Notes under the pieces: generated by a model
What the model saw: only the letters and a program-made list of their open reading frames with translations
Told to the model about the DNA's origin: nothing
Database searches by the model: none
From: Monarcha castaneiventris obscurior
Lineage: Eukaryota > Chordata > Aves > Passeriformes > Monarchidae
Direction of reading: 5' to 3'
Length of the DNA stretch: 64,000 nt
Assembly: GCA_026261815.1 (NCBI GenBank)
Contig: JAMPIT010000493.1
Coordinates: forward strand, 1,825,001-1,889,000
Part shown: positions 22,867-32,882 of the stretch, piece after piece
Layout: every line of letters starts with the position of its first letter
Numbering within the stretch: the stretch's first letter is position 1
Program-made: the position numbers and the translations under genes

Positions 22867-25635
22867 ATAACAATACTTTCAAACAACCCGCAGGTGCAAG
22901 AAGTTTACAATACTGTAATCTTGTTTAAAGTAATCTGCATGGGAAAGACAAAACTCTCACCAACTACTGCAGAGAGCTGAAGAAATTCTCTGCTGAGGCT
23001 TTTTTCAGCATCCATATGACGGTACTATGGACAGAACTTGGGATGCTTCGATACCATCACAGCTTGTCTGTGATGTGTCCTTCCACTCTCCAGAGCAGCC
23101 CACAGCCCTGGAGCAGCCTGCACTTTGTTGGCAGCACCCTCAGCAAGGTGACACTGCGAATAAACTCAGAGTAACAAGGTCAGATGAAATACAGAGACCA
23201 GCTCAGCCAAACGCTCCTGGGAACATCTCCGGCAACGCCTCCGAAGATGCTCCTTACAAGAAGTCTGAGAAGGACAGGACATCCTAGGGAAACACAGTTT
23301 TGATCAGCTTCCAGCGAGAGCCCTGTCCAGAGCCAGCCTGGCAGGGCTGGGCTCTCTCCATCCCTCATCCAACAGAGCTGTGCTCTCAGAGCCCTCCAGA
23401 ACACACCCTGCACTATGGACCAGAGCTCCACGGCAAACCTGCCCTCTTCCTTTCCCTGCCCATTCCCATCCCTTGTGCACGATGTAGGACAAAGTGAGAG
23501 GTGTATTTTCATTTTATTTTATTTCCAGCAGACAGGAAAAAGAGAAAACCGCAGGGGAAACAGTCACATGCCAAGACACCTCCATGCTGGACCCCTTGTA
23601 CAGGAACACCTGCTGCCAGCCTGGATGGAGCAGCAATAAACACCCAGGCTTGGACACCCCCTCACTGAAAAAGTCTGTATGGCTGACTTCAAGAGTATGT
23701 AATAAAAATCAGGAGGAAGGGCAGACAGAGGTAAAAGCTGGGCTGACTTTCTGTTGGCCCTGGGAAAGAGGTAAACCCTCTTCAGGTAGGTGAGTAAATG
23801 ATTCCTTTGCTGCTGTTGCCCTGAACTGAAAGGCACAAAGATCAATTCACCCCACTCAAAGTAAAAACGAATTCTAAAGATGCTCAGACAACAAATAAAA
23901 TGTTTTACCAATTTTGTCCAGTTTCATTTGGGGGCTGTGAAAAAGGATTTTGAGAAATTAAGTGCAGAAATTAAATTATAAGACGCCTGCTTTGAAATAA
24001 CCAAGACAAGTATGCCAGCTTGGGAATGACAGGATGACACCTTTTGAGCTGGAACCATTAGAGATAGTCTGTGTTGGCTGAAAAAAACTTGTGGACAGTT
24101 TTTTCAAAACCCCTGCAGAAGCACGGGTAAGATTTTACACAGACCAAAACCAGGACGGAATCTGACACACCAGCTTGGAACAGGCCAGAGAAACTCTGTT
24201 CCTCCTGCTTTCCCCAGCCTTTGCCTGCAAACACGTCACCACCGTTAACACAAAACACCATTCATTACAGGCAGAATCCAGGAGCACAAAGTTAGCTCTC
24301 ACACCAAGGCTGGGATCAAAACGTAACCAAAATCTCAAAAAGCAAGGATGAAATTGGGAGGCCTCTGAAAGTTCAGACAGAAAGAAATGTTACTGTTTCT
24401 CAGGCAAACGGGACAACATCAGAAAAGCATCTTTAGCTTTATTCACTTGAGTTTATCCATTCACCTCCACTGAAGCTGCTCCTGATTCACACAGAGCAGA
24501 GTGGCTCGAGGCAGAATTCAGCCCTTGGTGGTGACGCTTTGGGTTCCTATCACCACATTTAGCCTCATTCTGACTCATTATAGGAAGCAGGTCTTTGGTT
24601 CAAGAGCTTTGTTGACTGAGGTTCATATGGGGCTCCTGAACATCCACAGGGCTCCTTGAAGTACTCCAAAACCTCAGGAATAGTTATGGCTCCAAGTAAA
24701 CAGCTTCTTAATGACTGAGAAGCTGCTGGAAATGCCCAGATCTTTGTTGAGTAATTACATAGCTAAAATTGATCAAGGTGGCTGTGGACATGAGAGGGAT
24801 TGTTATTACAGTAACCTCGTTTTTCAGGTGGTAACCTGACCACAGAGAGATCGAAACCACCATGCAAAGGCATACAGGATGTCAGTACATCCTGAGAAAG
24901 AGGAAAATTCACACAAGTTGGTTTCAGTACTTGCAAAAATCAATCAGAGGCCCTGGATCTTTTCTGGCAAGACTTATTTTGGGTTCTCTGCTATGAAGAG
25001 CAGCAAGACTACTAAGAATTGCCTCCTGAACAGGACAATCTGGGATTCATGAAGAAAGAAAAAAAAAACCCCAAAAGCCAGGAAGTTATAATCACTAGTC
25101 TGTGTATCCTTCATGCTCCCAAACTTCACAGCTGACTGTTTTCTGAAAAGATTGCCCAAGTTTGGATCAGCTGTGGGGTTTGAGGAAGCTGAATACACAC
25201 ACCCCTTTCCTTGGAGCAGTGGGTCCGACATCGCCTGAGCCCCAGGAAAAACAGGATGGATGAGAAATTCTTCCCTCACAATGGGAAACGCAGCAGTCAG
25301 GACACCAAGAGGGTGGTCTGCCTGTTAATTCAGGAGACAGAATTCAAACTGAAAGCTCCATGTGGAGCAAATTAGCAAAAACTAATTCTAATCCGTCCCA
25401 CGCTGGCACAGAGGCACGTCAGCCCTGCTTAAAATTGCACCTCCCTTCAGATCTAGGCTGCTGCTTGTCCTACAGGGAGAGAAAATGGGATGGGGAGAAG
25501 CTGCATCGCAGTCGGCGTGCAGATGGTCTGTGTTACTGAGCCCCTGGAGGATCAGCCACTTGCCCCCATGCCCCATGATAAATCACAGTCTCCTCCAGTG
25601 TTCTCAGGGAAGAACAGAGCTCTCCCGGACTCTGA
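22867..25635. other. Unique sequence, no supported gene
   Basis: No gene, RNA or mobile element that I can support. Frames are short and overlap on both strands without a coding signature. Confidence 0.4.
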
Positions 25636-25640
25636 TAGGG

Positions 25641-26528
25641 TGTCTTGGTTTGAAAGACAGGTGTCAGACAGGAAAGGCAGGAGCCTCCCCTGAAGTGGAA
25701 AATGCAACCCCCTTCCCTCCGAATTATTATAGATTTGAAAATAAGGGGCTTTTCAGGCAAAGATATGAGGGATAGGAATAACAGTTCTTTACTAATAAAG
25801 ATATATGTATAACAACACAAACAAACAGCAATAGCTGTGGCAGTCACAGCAAACAGCAGCACAAACTCAGTGCAGCCTCACTCGGCCTCGGGCGCTTTCC
25901 CCTGGGCGCAGTTCCTGCGGGGCGGCTCCCGGTGAGCAGGGCGGGTGCGATGGTTCCCCCGCGGCTGCAGGGGGCGCTCTGGAGCGAGCTCGGGGAGCAC
26001 CGGGAATGGCGGAGCGGGGTCCCGGGCAGGGATGGGTGAGAAACCTCACAAACCCCCTGGGCGTCTGGCTGGATTTTCAGGAACAGCAGGCTGGAACGGC
26101 AGGGGTGAGCGCAGATCTCGGGTGGCAGTGAGAGGTATCAAACTGCGGAGCTGTGGCAGGGAAACCCGGCAGGTCTCTCAGTCGGCAGAGCGTAGGAGCT
26201 CCGTTTCCAGACGGGGCAAGGAGAAGAGCAGGCTTAGGAATCCCGGGGTTTGCCCGCAGAAAGCAAAACAGCCAAAGAAGCAGGAACCCGCAGTGTGACC
26301 GAGACGTCCACACCGAAGGGAGCCAGCTTCCGACTAAACCTTGAGCACCCAGGCAGCCCCCCGCCCCGGGTGTCCCAACCCCCAGGTGACAAAAGGGTGG
26401 CCAGTCCCACCCCGCCTCTGTGGCCAGGTCTTTTGTTTCTTTTAAGTATCCAGCGGTTTGTCCCCTAGCAACTAGTATGGGTAAAATTCTTTAAGAGAAA
26501 AAACAGGCTAAAATCCTAAACCCCAATA
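25641..26528 (-). repeat. 3' LTR of the ERVL provirus (888 bp)
   Basis: Minus-strand start is TATTGGGG, where the 5' LTR has TGTTGGGG, so one terminal base has mutated since insertion; the end is CCAAGACA. A CpG-dense block (about 25867-26170) contains the CTCF-like motif at 25964-25978. Compared with the 5' LTR it has an extra 'gcccc' near 26365. Confidence 0.9.
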
Positions 26529-26539
26529 TTATCCACCCC
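26529..26539 (-). promoter_or_regulatory. Candidate polypurine tract
   Basis: Directly upstream of the 3' LTR the minus strand reads GGGGTGGATAA, purine except for two T. Position fits the plus-strand primer, but the tract is short. Confidence 0.45.
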
Positions 26540-26771
26540 GAATTTTTCCCATACTAACATGTTACATCAAACTTAACGTTTTTAACCATATACACACATG
26601 CATCACCATAATTATATACATATGTACATGCAGATATGATACAAGTACAATGCTGTGGGCAGTTCACCCTAAAACAAGGTCCCCTTGTGGTACACATCGG
26701 GTGTCTCCATCCTTCTGCATCACCCACCAGGTGCAACCTGGTCCCTGAGCGAAGACAACCCCACGGATAGG

Positions 26772-29700
26772 TTAATCTTTGCTCGAGGCAGAATTGACCC
26801 AAACAGTTTTTCCAAGCATACCTCTCATGTGCACCACTGGAACCTTATCCCCATCTGTTGTTTGTAGCAGTTCAGATTGAGCAGGGCCTGCTCGGTTGGT
26901 AGATCCTCGGGTGTTAACTAACCAGGTGGCTTTTGCTAGATGCTGTTCCCAGTTTTTGAAAGTTCCCCCACCCAGTGCTTTCAAGGTGGTTTTAAGCAAT
27001 CCATTACACCGTTCAACCTTCCCAGCCGCTGGTGCATGGTAAGGGATGTGGTACACCCACTCAATGCCATGTTCCCTAGCCCAGGTGTTGATAAGGCTGT
27101 TCTTGAAATGAGTCCCATTGTCAGATTCAATTCTGTCAGGGGTACCATGTCTCCACAGGACTTGCTTTTCAAGGCCCAGGATGGTGTTACGGGCTGTAGC
27201 ATGAGGCACAGGGTAGGTCTCCAGCCATCCAGTGGTGGCCTCTACCATTGTGAGCACATAACGCTTGCCTTGGTGTGTTTGAGGCAGTGTGATGTAGTCA
27301 ATCTGCCAGGCCTCCCCATACTTGTATTTGGACCACCGCCCACCATACCACAGGGGTTTCACTCGCTTGGCCTGCTTGATTGCAGTGCATGTCTCACAAT
27401 CATGGATCACCTGGGAGATACTGTCCATGGTTAGATCCACCCCTTGGTCTCGTGCCCACTTATAGGTGGCATCTCTGCCCTGATGACCTGAGGCATCATG
27501 GGCCCATCGAGCTAGGAACAACTCTCCCTTGTGTGTCCAATCTAAGTCTATCTGGGACACCTCTATTTTTGCAGCCTGATCTACCTGTTTGTTGTTCTGA
27601 TGTTCTTCATTAGCCTGGCTCTTGGGAACATGAGCATCCACATGGCGGACTCTCACGGGTAGGTTCTCTACCCGAGTGGCAATGCCTTTCCACTCATCAG
27701 CAGCCCAGATTGGTTTTCCTCTACGTTGCCAGTTAGCCTTCTTCCACCTTTCCAACCCACCCCACAGAGCATTGGCTACCATCCATGAGTCAGTGTAGAG
27801 GTAGAGCTTTGGCCACTTCTCTCTTTCAGCTATGTCCAGAGCTAATTGGACAGCTTTGAGTTCAGCAAACTGGCTCGATCCACCTTCTCCCTCTGTAGCT
27901 TGTGCAACTTGCCGTGTGGGACTCCATACTGCAGCTTTCCATTTCCGGCTAGCTCCTACAATTCGGCAGGAACCATCAGTGAAGAGGGCGCATTGTCTTT
28001 CACTGTCCGGCAGCTCATTATATGGCGGGGCTTCTTCTGCACGGGTTACTTGCTCTTCCTCTTCTTCAGAAGATAATCCAAAAGTTTCACCTTCTGGCCA
28101 GTTTGTAATTATTTCTAAGATCCCAGGGCGATTTGGGTTTCCAATTCGGGCGCGCTGAGTGATGAGGGCAATCCATTTGCTCCAAGTTGCATCAGTAGCA
28201 TGATGGGTGGAAGGAACCTTTCCCTTGAACATCCACCCCAGCACCGGTAGTCGGGGTGCCAGGAGGAGTTGTGCCTCTGTGCCAATTACTTCTGAGGCAG
28301 CTTGGACTCCTTCGTAGGCGGCCAAGATTTCCTTCTCGGTTGGGGTGTAATTGGCTTCGGACCCCCTGTAGCTCCGGCTCCAGAATCCCAGTGGTCGGCC
28401 ACGAGTCTCACCAGGCACCTTCTGCCAAAGGCTCCAGGACAGACCATTGTTCCCGGCTGCAGAGTAGAGCACGTTGTTCACCTTGGGTCCTGTCCTGACT
28501 GGGCCAAGGGCTACTGCGTGAGCGATTTCCTGCTTGATCTGGGTGAAGGCTTGCTGCTGTTCAGGGCCCCAGTGAAAATCGTTCTTCTTGCGGGTGACCA
28601 GGTAGAGAGGACTCACGATCTGGCTGTATTCAGGAATGTGCATTCTCCAGAAACCTATGGCGCCTAGGAAAGCTTGTGTTTCCTTCTTGTTAGTCGGCGG
28701 AGACATAGCAGTGATCTTATTGATAACCTCAGTGGGAATCTGACGCCATCCATCTTGCCATTTCACTCCCAGGAACTGGATCTCTCGAGCAGGTCCCTTG
28801 ACTTTGCTCTTCTTGATGGCAAAACCGGCTTCCAGGAGAATCTGGATGATTTTCTCTCCTTTCTCAAACACTTCTGCTGCGGTGTTCCCCCACACAATGA
28901 TGTCATCGATGTACTGCAGATGTTCTGGAGCCTCACCCTTTTCCAGTGCAGTCTGGATCAGTCCATGGCAGATGGTGGGACTGTGTTTCCACCCCTGGGG
29001 CAGTCTGTTCCAGGTGTATTGCACACCCCTCCAGGTGAAGGCAAACTGAGGCCTGCTCTCTGGTGCCAAAGGAATGGAGAAGAATGCATTAGCAATGTCA
29101 ATAGTGGCATACCACTTTGCTGCCTTGGACTCTAGCTCATACTGGAGCTCCAACATGTCCGGCACAGCAGCACTCAGCGGTGGAGTCACCTCATTCAAGG
29201 CACAATAGTCCACAGTCAATCTCCATTCCCCGTCAGATTTGCGCACAGGCCAGATGGGGCTGTTGAAGGGTGAGTGGGTCTTGCTGACCACCTCTTGGCT
29301 CTCCAGCTCGCGGATCATCTTGTGGATGGGGATCACAGCATCTCGATTTGTCCGGTATTGCCGGCGATGCACAGTCGAAGTGGCAATTGGCACTTGTTGC
29401 TCTTCCACTTTCAGAAGCCCAACTGCAGAGGGATTCTCAGATAGTCCAGGCAGGGTGCTCAGTTGCTTAATGCCCTCTGCCTCCACAGCATCTATTCCAA
29501 ATGCCCACTTGAGCCCTTTTGGGTCTTTGTAATAGCCATTCCGGAGAAAATCTATGCCCAGAATACACGGGGCCTCTGGGCCAGTCACGATCGGATGCTT
29601 TTGCCACTCCTTCCCAGTCAGGCTCACCTCAGCTTCCAACAGTGTCAAATCCTGTGATCCCCCAGTCACCCCAGCAATAGAAACGGGTTCTGCCCCCACA

Positions 29701-29846
29701 TGTCCCGATGGCATTAAAGTACATTGTGCACCAGTGTCAACCAAGGCTTCATATGTCTGTGGCTCTGACGTGCCAGGCCATCGGATCCACACTGTCCAAA
29801 AAACCCGATTTTCCCATGCCTCTTCCTGGCCAGAGGCAGGGCCCCT
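26772..29846 (-). CDS. pol: Pol polyprotein (protease, RT, RNase H, integrase) of the ERVL provirus
   Basis: The frame of 1,024 codons follows the gag amber codon in the same frame and has no ATG near its start, so it is expected as a readthrough product. Numbering from the GTG at 29792: protease DTGA at 19-22; reverse transcriptase with the first catalytic Asp near 232 (TIDIANAFF) and YIDD at 294-297; RNase H with DGS (Asp606), Glu644, Asp668 and Asp738; integrase with zinc ligands His765, His770, Cys799, Cys802 and catalytic Asp832, Asp891, Glu927 (35 residues between the last two, DD35E). All catalytic residues are present and no internal stop is seen. It ends at TAA (26774-26772), about 240 bp before the 3' LTR. 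I see no dUTPase and no env. This enzyme set copies the RNA genome and inserts it into chromosomes. Confidence 0.92.
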   Translation of the reverse strand, partial: RGPASGQEEAWENRVFWTVWIRWPGTSEPQTYEALVDTGAQCTLMPSGHVGAEPVSIAGVTGGSQDLTLLEAEVSLTGKEWQKHPIVTGPEAPCILGIDFLRNGYYKDPKGLKWAFGIDAVEAEGIKQLSTLPGLSENPSAVGLLKVEEQQVPIATSTVHRRQYRTNRDAVIPIHKMIRELESQEVVSKTHSPFNSPIWPVRKSDGEWRLTVDYCALNEVTPPLSAAVPDMLELQYELESKAAKWYATIDIANAFFSIPLAPESRPQFAFTWRGVQYTWNRLPQGWKHSPTICHGLIQTALEKGEAPEHLQYIDDIIVWGNTAAEVFEKGEKIIQILLEAGFAIKKSKVKGPAREIQFLGVKWQDGWRQIPTEVINKITAMSPPTNKKETQAFLGAIGFWRMHIPEYSQIVSPLYLVTRKKNDFHWGPEQQQAFTQIKQEIAHAVALGPVRTGPKVNNVLYSAAGNNGLSWSLWQKVPGETRGRPLGFWSRSYRGSEANYTPTEKEILAAYEGVQAASEVIGTEAQLLLAPRLPVLGWMFKGKVPSTHHATDATWSKWIALITQRARIGNPNRPGILEIITNWPEGETFGLSSEEEEEQVTRAEEAPPYNELPDSERQCALFTDGSCRIVGASRKWKAAVWSPTRQVAQATEGEGGSSQFAELKAVQLALDIAEREKWPKLYLYTDSWMVANALWGGLERWKKANWQRRGKPIWAADEWKGIATRVENLPVRVRHVDAHVPKSQANEEHQNNKQVDQAAKIEVSQIDLDWTHKGELFLARWAHDASGHQGRDATYKWARDQGVDLTMDSISQVIHDCETCTAIKQAKRVKPLWYGGRWSKYKYGEAWQIDYITLPQTHQGKRYVLTMVEATTGWLETYPVPHATARNTILGLEKQVLWRHGTPDRIESDNGTHFKNSLINTWAREHGIEWVYHIPYHAPAAGKVERCNGLLKTTLKALGGGTFKNWEQHLAKATWLVNTRGSTNRAGPAQSELLQTTDGDKVPVVHMRGMLGKTVWVNSASSKD

Positions 29847-29849
29847 CTA
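29813..29849 (-). promoter_or_regulatory. gag-pol amber codon with downstream hairpin (candidate readthrough signal)
   Basis: gag ends at TAG (29849-29847) and the frame continues open into pol. Eight bases later a perfect stem TGCCTC/GAGGCA (29838-29833 with 29822-29817) encloses a 10-base loop. The stem can lengthen by CCC/GGG across one bulged T. A stop followed by an 8-base spacer and structured RNA is the arrangement of the murine leukaemia virus readthrough signal. The stop is therefore probably functional, not a disabling mutation. Confidence 0.6.
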
Positions 29850-31874
29850 GCACTGGTTATCATTTCCTCCCTGGGCATACATGCTTGAGGTTCCTTCAAG
29901 GGGATCTGACATATCATCCTCCCTTCTGTAATACCTGGCAGCTTTGTCACGGGAGGCTGAGGCTACTTTCACCCTAGCAGAACCCCCTCGGTTAGCATTT
30001 CTCTCCTTGAGTTCACGCACCCGTGCTGCCAGGACAGAAGTGGGTTTCCTGTCCCACCTGCTCATGTCTTCTCCATGGTCGCACAGGAAAAACCACAGCT
30101 CGTCTCGTGATGGGTACCCTCTCTCTCTAGCTGGGGGAGGTCGGGCTCTGATTTGGGGCCGTGTGACTCGCACTGGTGCCACATTGATCCTCCTCAACTC
30201 CTTCTTAAACTCCTCCCTTACCCCCCTGATCTCCTCTTTGAACTCCTCTTTGAGCTCCTTAACCACAGCAGAGACCTGAGCTTTCAGCGGGCCACTGACC
30301 ATACTGTCATAATTTCTGAGCTTGTTGACAACAGAACCCACTGTTTCTCGGTTGTCCTCGGCATTAATGGTTGCAATGAAGGTGGTGTATTGCTGTGGCC
30401 CTAGCTTTGCCAGGTTCCACAACATCTGTGCTGTGCACCTGACCTTGTCGGGGTCATTATCATGCTGCCCATCCCTCCCAAAGAGTACTTCTAATACTGC
30501 CACCTCTCTTAGCTGCTGGATCCCTTCCTCAAGTGTCTTCCATTGCATTCTGTGGTGATACTCCTGCATTCTCTCTTTGTTGACAAACCTCTCTCTCACA
30601 CTCGTTATAAGCCGCTCCCACAGAGAAAGGGGCCCTGGCTCCCTTACAAATATCTGATCCACACCTGGGTCCTGGGTCAAAGATCCCAAATATCTTGCCT
30701 CACCACTATCCAGCTGCACACCTGTACCCATAAGGTCCCAAACCCGAAGTAACCAGGTTGTAAAAGCCTCACGTCCCCTCCGCACAATGTCTTTTCGCAT
30801 ATTACGGAGACTCTCATACGACAGGGACTCGGTGATGATTTCAGGCTCTGGCTCCCCTGCTGGTTGTGAGGGCCCTGGTTCCCCATCATCATTAACTGGG
30901 TGCGCTGATTTGGCCTTGTATTTCCTCCTCTGCACAGGGGCAACTGCTGCTGGCTGGGATTGCCCTTGTGGTTCAGCTGGAGCCTGGACAGTTGTAACAT
31001 CCGCAGGTTCCACTGCTTCACCATCAGACTCTCCCTCACTGGGGCAGAGAGAGGGTTTTCCATTAGCTGGGGAGGTGTATTCCCTCAGCAGCACCTGAAA
31101 CATCTCACTTATCTCCTTTACCAGTGCCCCCACTGACTCTGGGTGGTTCATTTCTGAGGTGGGCTGTCGGGCAGTATCAGGCTGTGGGTCAGGATTTCTA
31201 GTCTCTGGGGCAGGGTCTTTAGTCTCTGGGGCCCTGTCAGGCTCTGGGACAGGATCTCTAGTCTCTGGGGCCCTGTCAGGTTCTGCAACAGGATCTCTAG
31301 TCTCTGGGGCCCTGTCAGGTTCTGCGACAGGATCTCTAGTCTCTGCGGCAGGGTCTCTTATCTCTGGGACAGGATCTCTAGTGTCTGGGGCCCTGTCAGG
31401 TTCTGTGGCAGCATCCCTAGCCCCTGATGTAGGTATCAGGGTGGTTATCCAAGTCAATCTCCCCTTATCTCTGAGCGCTAAGTAGAATAGGCCTATCAGC
31501 AACACCATCCACTGTACAATATCATTAGCATTTAGGGAAGATCTGAATCCTTCGAAAACTGGTGGAGTGGACCCAAAGAGATGGGTTAAGGGTTGCGAGA
31601 AAGTTTCCCCCGGTGTCATCTCCTCACAGTAGGTTCCATTATTAAAGTAACCCCAAAAGCATACAGTTAGCGTGTGATAGCCCTGTATCCATGTGCTCAC
31701 ATTCCGGAGGAAGTTAAAAACCCACGAATTCCTCACCTTATCAACCCACAATGCAAACTGGATAACAGCAACAGTGGCCTTAGTCAGAGGACCCATGTTT
31801 AGAAAAGGAGCTGCAAAAGGGAGAAATACAGCCACGACCACATGCCACCCGAACCAGGGCAAACTGGACCACAT
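29847..31874 (-). CDS. gag: Gag of the ERVL provirus, with an N-terminal membrane domain
   Basis: I start the frame at the ATG at 31874 (A at -3), the first ATG after the primer site; this gives 675 residues. The frame is open further upstream but only from non-ATG codons. Residues 9-25 and 118-135 are strongly hydrophobic segments, with a weaker one at 33-45. Between them lie two N-glycosylation sequons (Asn58, Asn79) and two cysteines (72, 83). Residues 158-232 are about five to six degenerate 13-residue repeats of EPDRAPETRDPVA type. About 355-525 is an alpha-helical, capsid-like region and 528-562 a charged coiled coil. An Arg-rich patch follows (566-590). There is no CCHC zinc knuckle, as in foamy viruses. 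Gag would form the particle; the membrane-spanning N-terminus is atypical. Confidence 0.85.
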   Translation of the reverse strand: MWSSLPWFGWHVVVAVFLPFAAPFLNMGPLTKATVAVIQFALWVDKVRNSWVFNFLRNVSTWIQGYHTLTVCFWGYFNNGTYCEEMTPGETFSQPLTHLFGSTPPVFEGFRSSLNANDIVQWMVLLIGLFYLALRDKGRLTWITTLIPTSGARDAATEPDRAPDTRDPVPEIRDPAAETRDPVAEPDRAPETRDPVAEPDRAPETRDPVPEPDRAPETKDPAPETRNPDPQPDTARQPTSEMNHPESVGALVKEISEMFQVLLREYTSPANGKPSLCPSEGESDGEAVEPADVTTVQAPAEPQGQSQPAAVAPVQRRKYKAKSAHPVNDDGEPGPSQPAGEPEPEIITESLSYESLRNMRKDIVRRGREAFTTWLLRVWDLMGTGVQLDSGEARYLGSLTQDPGVDQIFVREPGPLSLWERLITSVRERFVNKERMQEYHHRMQWKTLEEGIQQLREVAVLEVLFGRDGQHDNDPDKVRCTAQMLWNLAKLGPQQYTTFIATINAEDNRETVGSVVNKLRNYDSMVSGPLKAQVSAVVKELKEEFKEEIRGVREEFKKELRRINVAPVRVTRPQIRARPPPARERGYPSRDELWFFLCDHGEDMSRWDRKPTSVLAARVRELKERNANRGGSARVKVASASRDKAARYYRREDDMSDPLEGTSSMYAQGGNDNQC
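31179..31403 (-). repeat. 39-bp tandem repeats inside gag
   Basis: The DNA repeats a unit of about 39 bp ('ctagtctctggggccctgtc' core on the plus strand), coding for the 13-residue Pro/Glu/Arg/Asp repeat. Units differ by a few substitutions. Copy number probably varies between insertions. Confidence 0.85.
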
Positions 31875-31969
31875 AGTGCTGCCTAGCAAGGTTTCTATAT
31901 TCAGCACGCAGAACTGAGTTATCCAAGAACGGTTATTCCTTTTCCAGCCCTTTCTCTCAATGCCCTCAG

Positions 31970-31987
31970 GCCCCACGTTGGGCGCCA
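31970..31987 (-). promoter_or_regulatory. Primer-binding site, tRNA-Lys1,2
   Basis: The minus strand reads TGGCGCCCAACGTGGGGC five bases after the 5' LTR, an exact match to the tRNA-Lys1,2 primer site used by foamy viruses and several lentiviruses and betaretroviruses. This fixes orientation and the LTR boundary. Confidence 0.92.
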
Positions 31988-31992
31988 AGATC

Positions 31993-32877
31993 TGTCTTGG
32001 TTTGAAAGACAGGTGTCAGACAGGAAAGGCAGGAGCCTCCCCTGAAGTGGAAAATGCAACCCCCTTCCCTCCGAATTATTATAGATTTGAAAATAAGGGG
32101 CTTTTCAGGCAAAGATATGAGGGATAGGAATAACAGTTCTTTACTAATAAAGATATATGTATAACAACACAAACAAACAGCAATAGCTGTGGCAGTCACA
32201 GCAAACAGCAGCACAAACTCAGTGCAGCCTCACTCGGCCTTGGGCGCTTTCCCCTGGGCGCAGTTCCTCCGGGGCGGCTCCCGGTGAGCAGGGCGGGTGC
32301 GATGGTTCCCCCGCGGCTGCAGGGGGCGCTCTGGAGCGAGCTCGGGGAGCACCGGGAATGGCGGAGCGGAGTCCCGGGCAGGGATGGGTGAGAAACCTCA
32401 CAAACCCCCTGGGCGTCTGGCTGGATTTTCAGGAACAGCAGGCTGGAACGGCAGGGGTGAGCGCAGATCTCGGGTGGCAGTGAGAGGTATCAAACTGCGG
32501 AGCTGTGGCAGGGAAACCCGGCAGGTCTCTCAGTCGGCAGAGCGTAGGAGCTCCGTTTCCAGACGGGACAAGGAGAAGAGCAGGCTTAGGAACCCCGGGG
32601 GTTTGCCCGCAGAAAGCAAAACAGCCAAAGAAGCAGGAACCCGCAGTGTGACCGAGACGTCCACACCGAAGGCAGGCAGCTTCCAGACTAAACTCTGAGC
32701 ACCCAGGCAGCCCCCCGGGTGTCTCAACCCCCAGGTGACAAAAGGGTGGCCAGTCCCACCCCGCCTCTGTGGCCAGGTCTTTTGTTTCTTTTAAGTATCC
32801 AGCGGTTTGTCCCCTAGCAACTAGTATGGGTAAAATTCTTTAAGAGAAAAAACAGGCTAAAATCCTAAACCCCAACA
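31993..32877 (-). repeat. 5' LTR of the ERVL provirus (885 bp)
   Basis: Starts TGTTGGGG and ends CCAAGACA on the minus strand. A TATA-like TACTTAAAAG lies near 32785 upstream of a GC-rich, CpG-dense block. The CTCF-like motif recurs at 32316-32330. No perfect AATAAA was found on the minus strand; AGTAAA occurs near 32145. This LTR would drive the provirus. Confidence 0.9.
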
Positions 32878-32882
32878 TAGGG

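Larger units (their letters stand above)
25641..32877 (-). mobile_element. ERVL-type provirus, structurally complete, gag and pol open, no env
   Basis: The provirus is 7,237 bp with LTRs at 25641-26528 and 31993-32877 and a perfect 5-bp duplication TAGGG (25636-25640 and 32878-32882). On the minus strand: 5' LTR, tRNA-Lys1,2 primer site, gag, an in-frame amber codon, pol, a short untranslated stretch and the 3' LTR. The 5-bp duplication, Pol sequence style and lack of env fit the spuma-like class III (ERVL) group. By eye the LTRs differ at about a dozen substitutions plus a few small indels over roughly 885 bp (near 1.5%), and both long frames are open, so the insertion is recent. Confidence 0.92.

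Noticed and set aside
26529..26771. Possible env or dUTPase between pol and the 3' LTR
   Set aside because: Only about 240 bp are available and no motif is present; the provirus is env-less.
31875..31988. Upstream 38-codon extension of ERVL gag
   Set aside because: It would start at TTG within the primer-binding site. The first ATG is at 31874.
31966..32214. Hydrophobic 82-codon frame in the ERVL 5' LTR running across the primer site (also in the 3' LTR)
   Set aside because: It begins at GTG, not ATG, and its presence in both LTRs follows from LTR identity. No evidence of translation.
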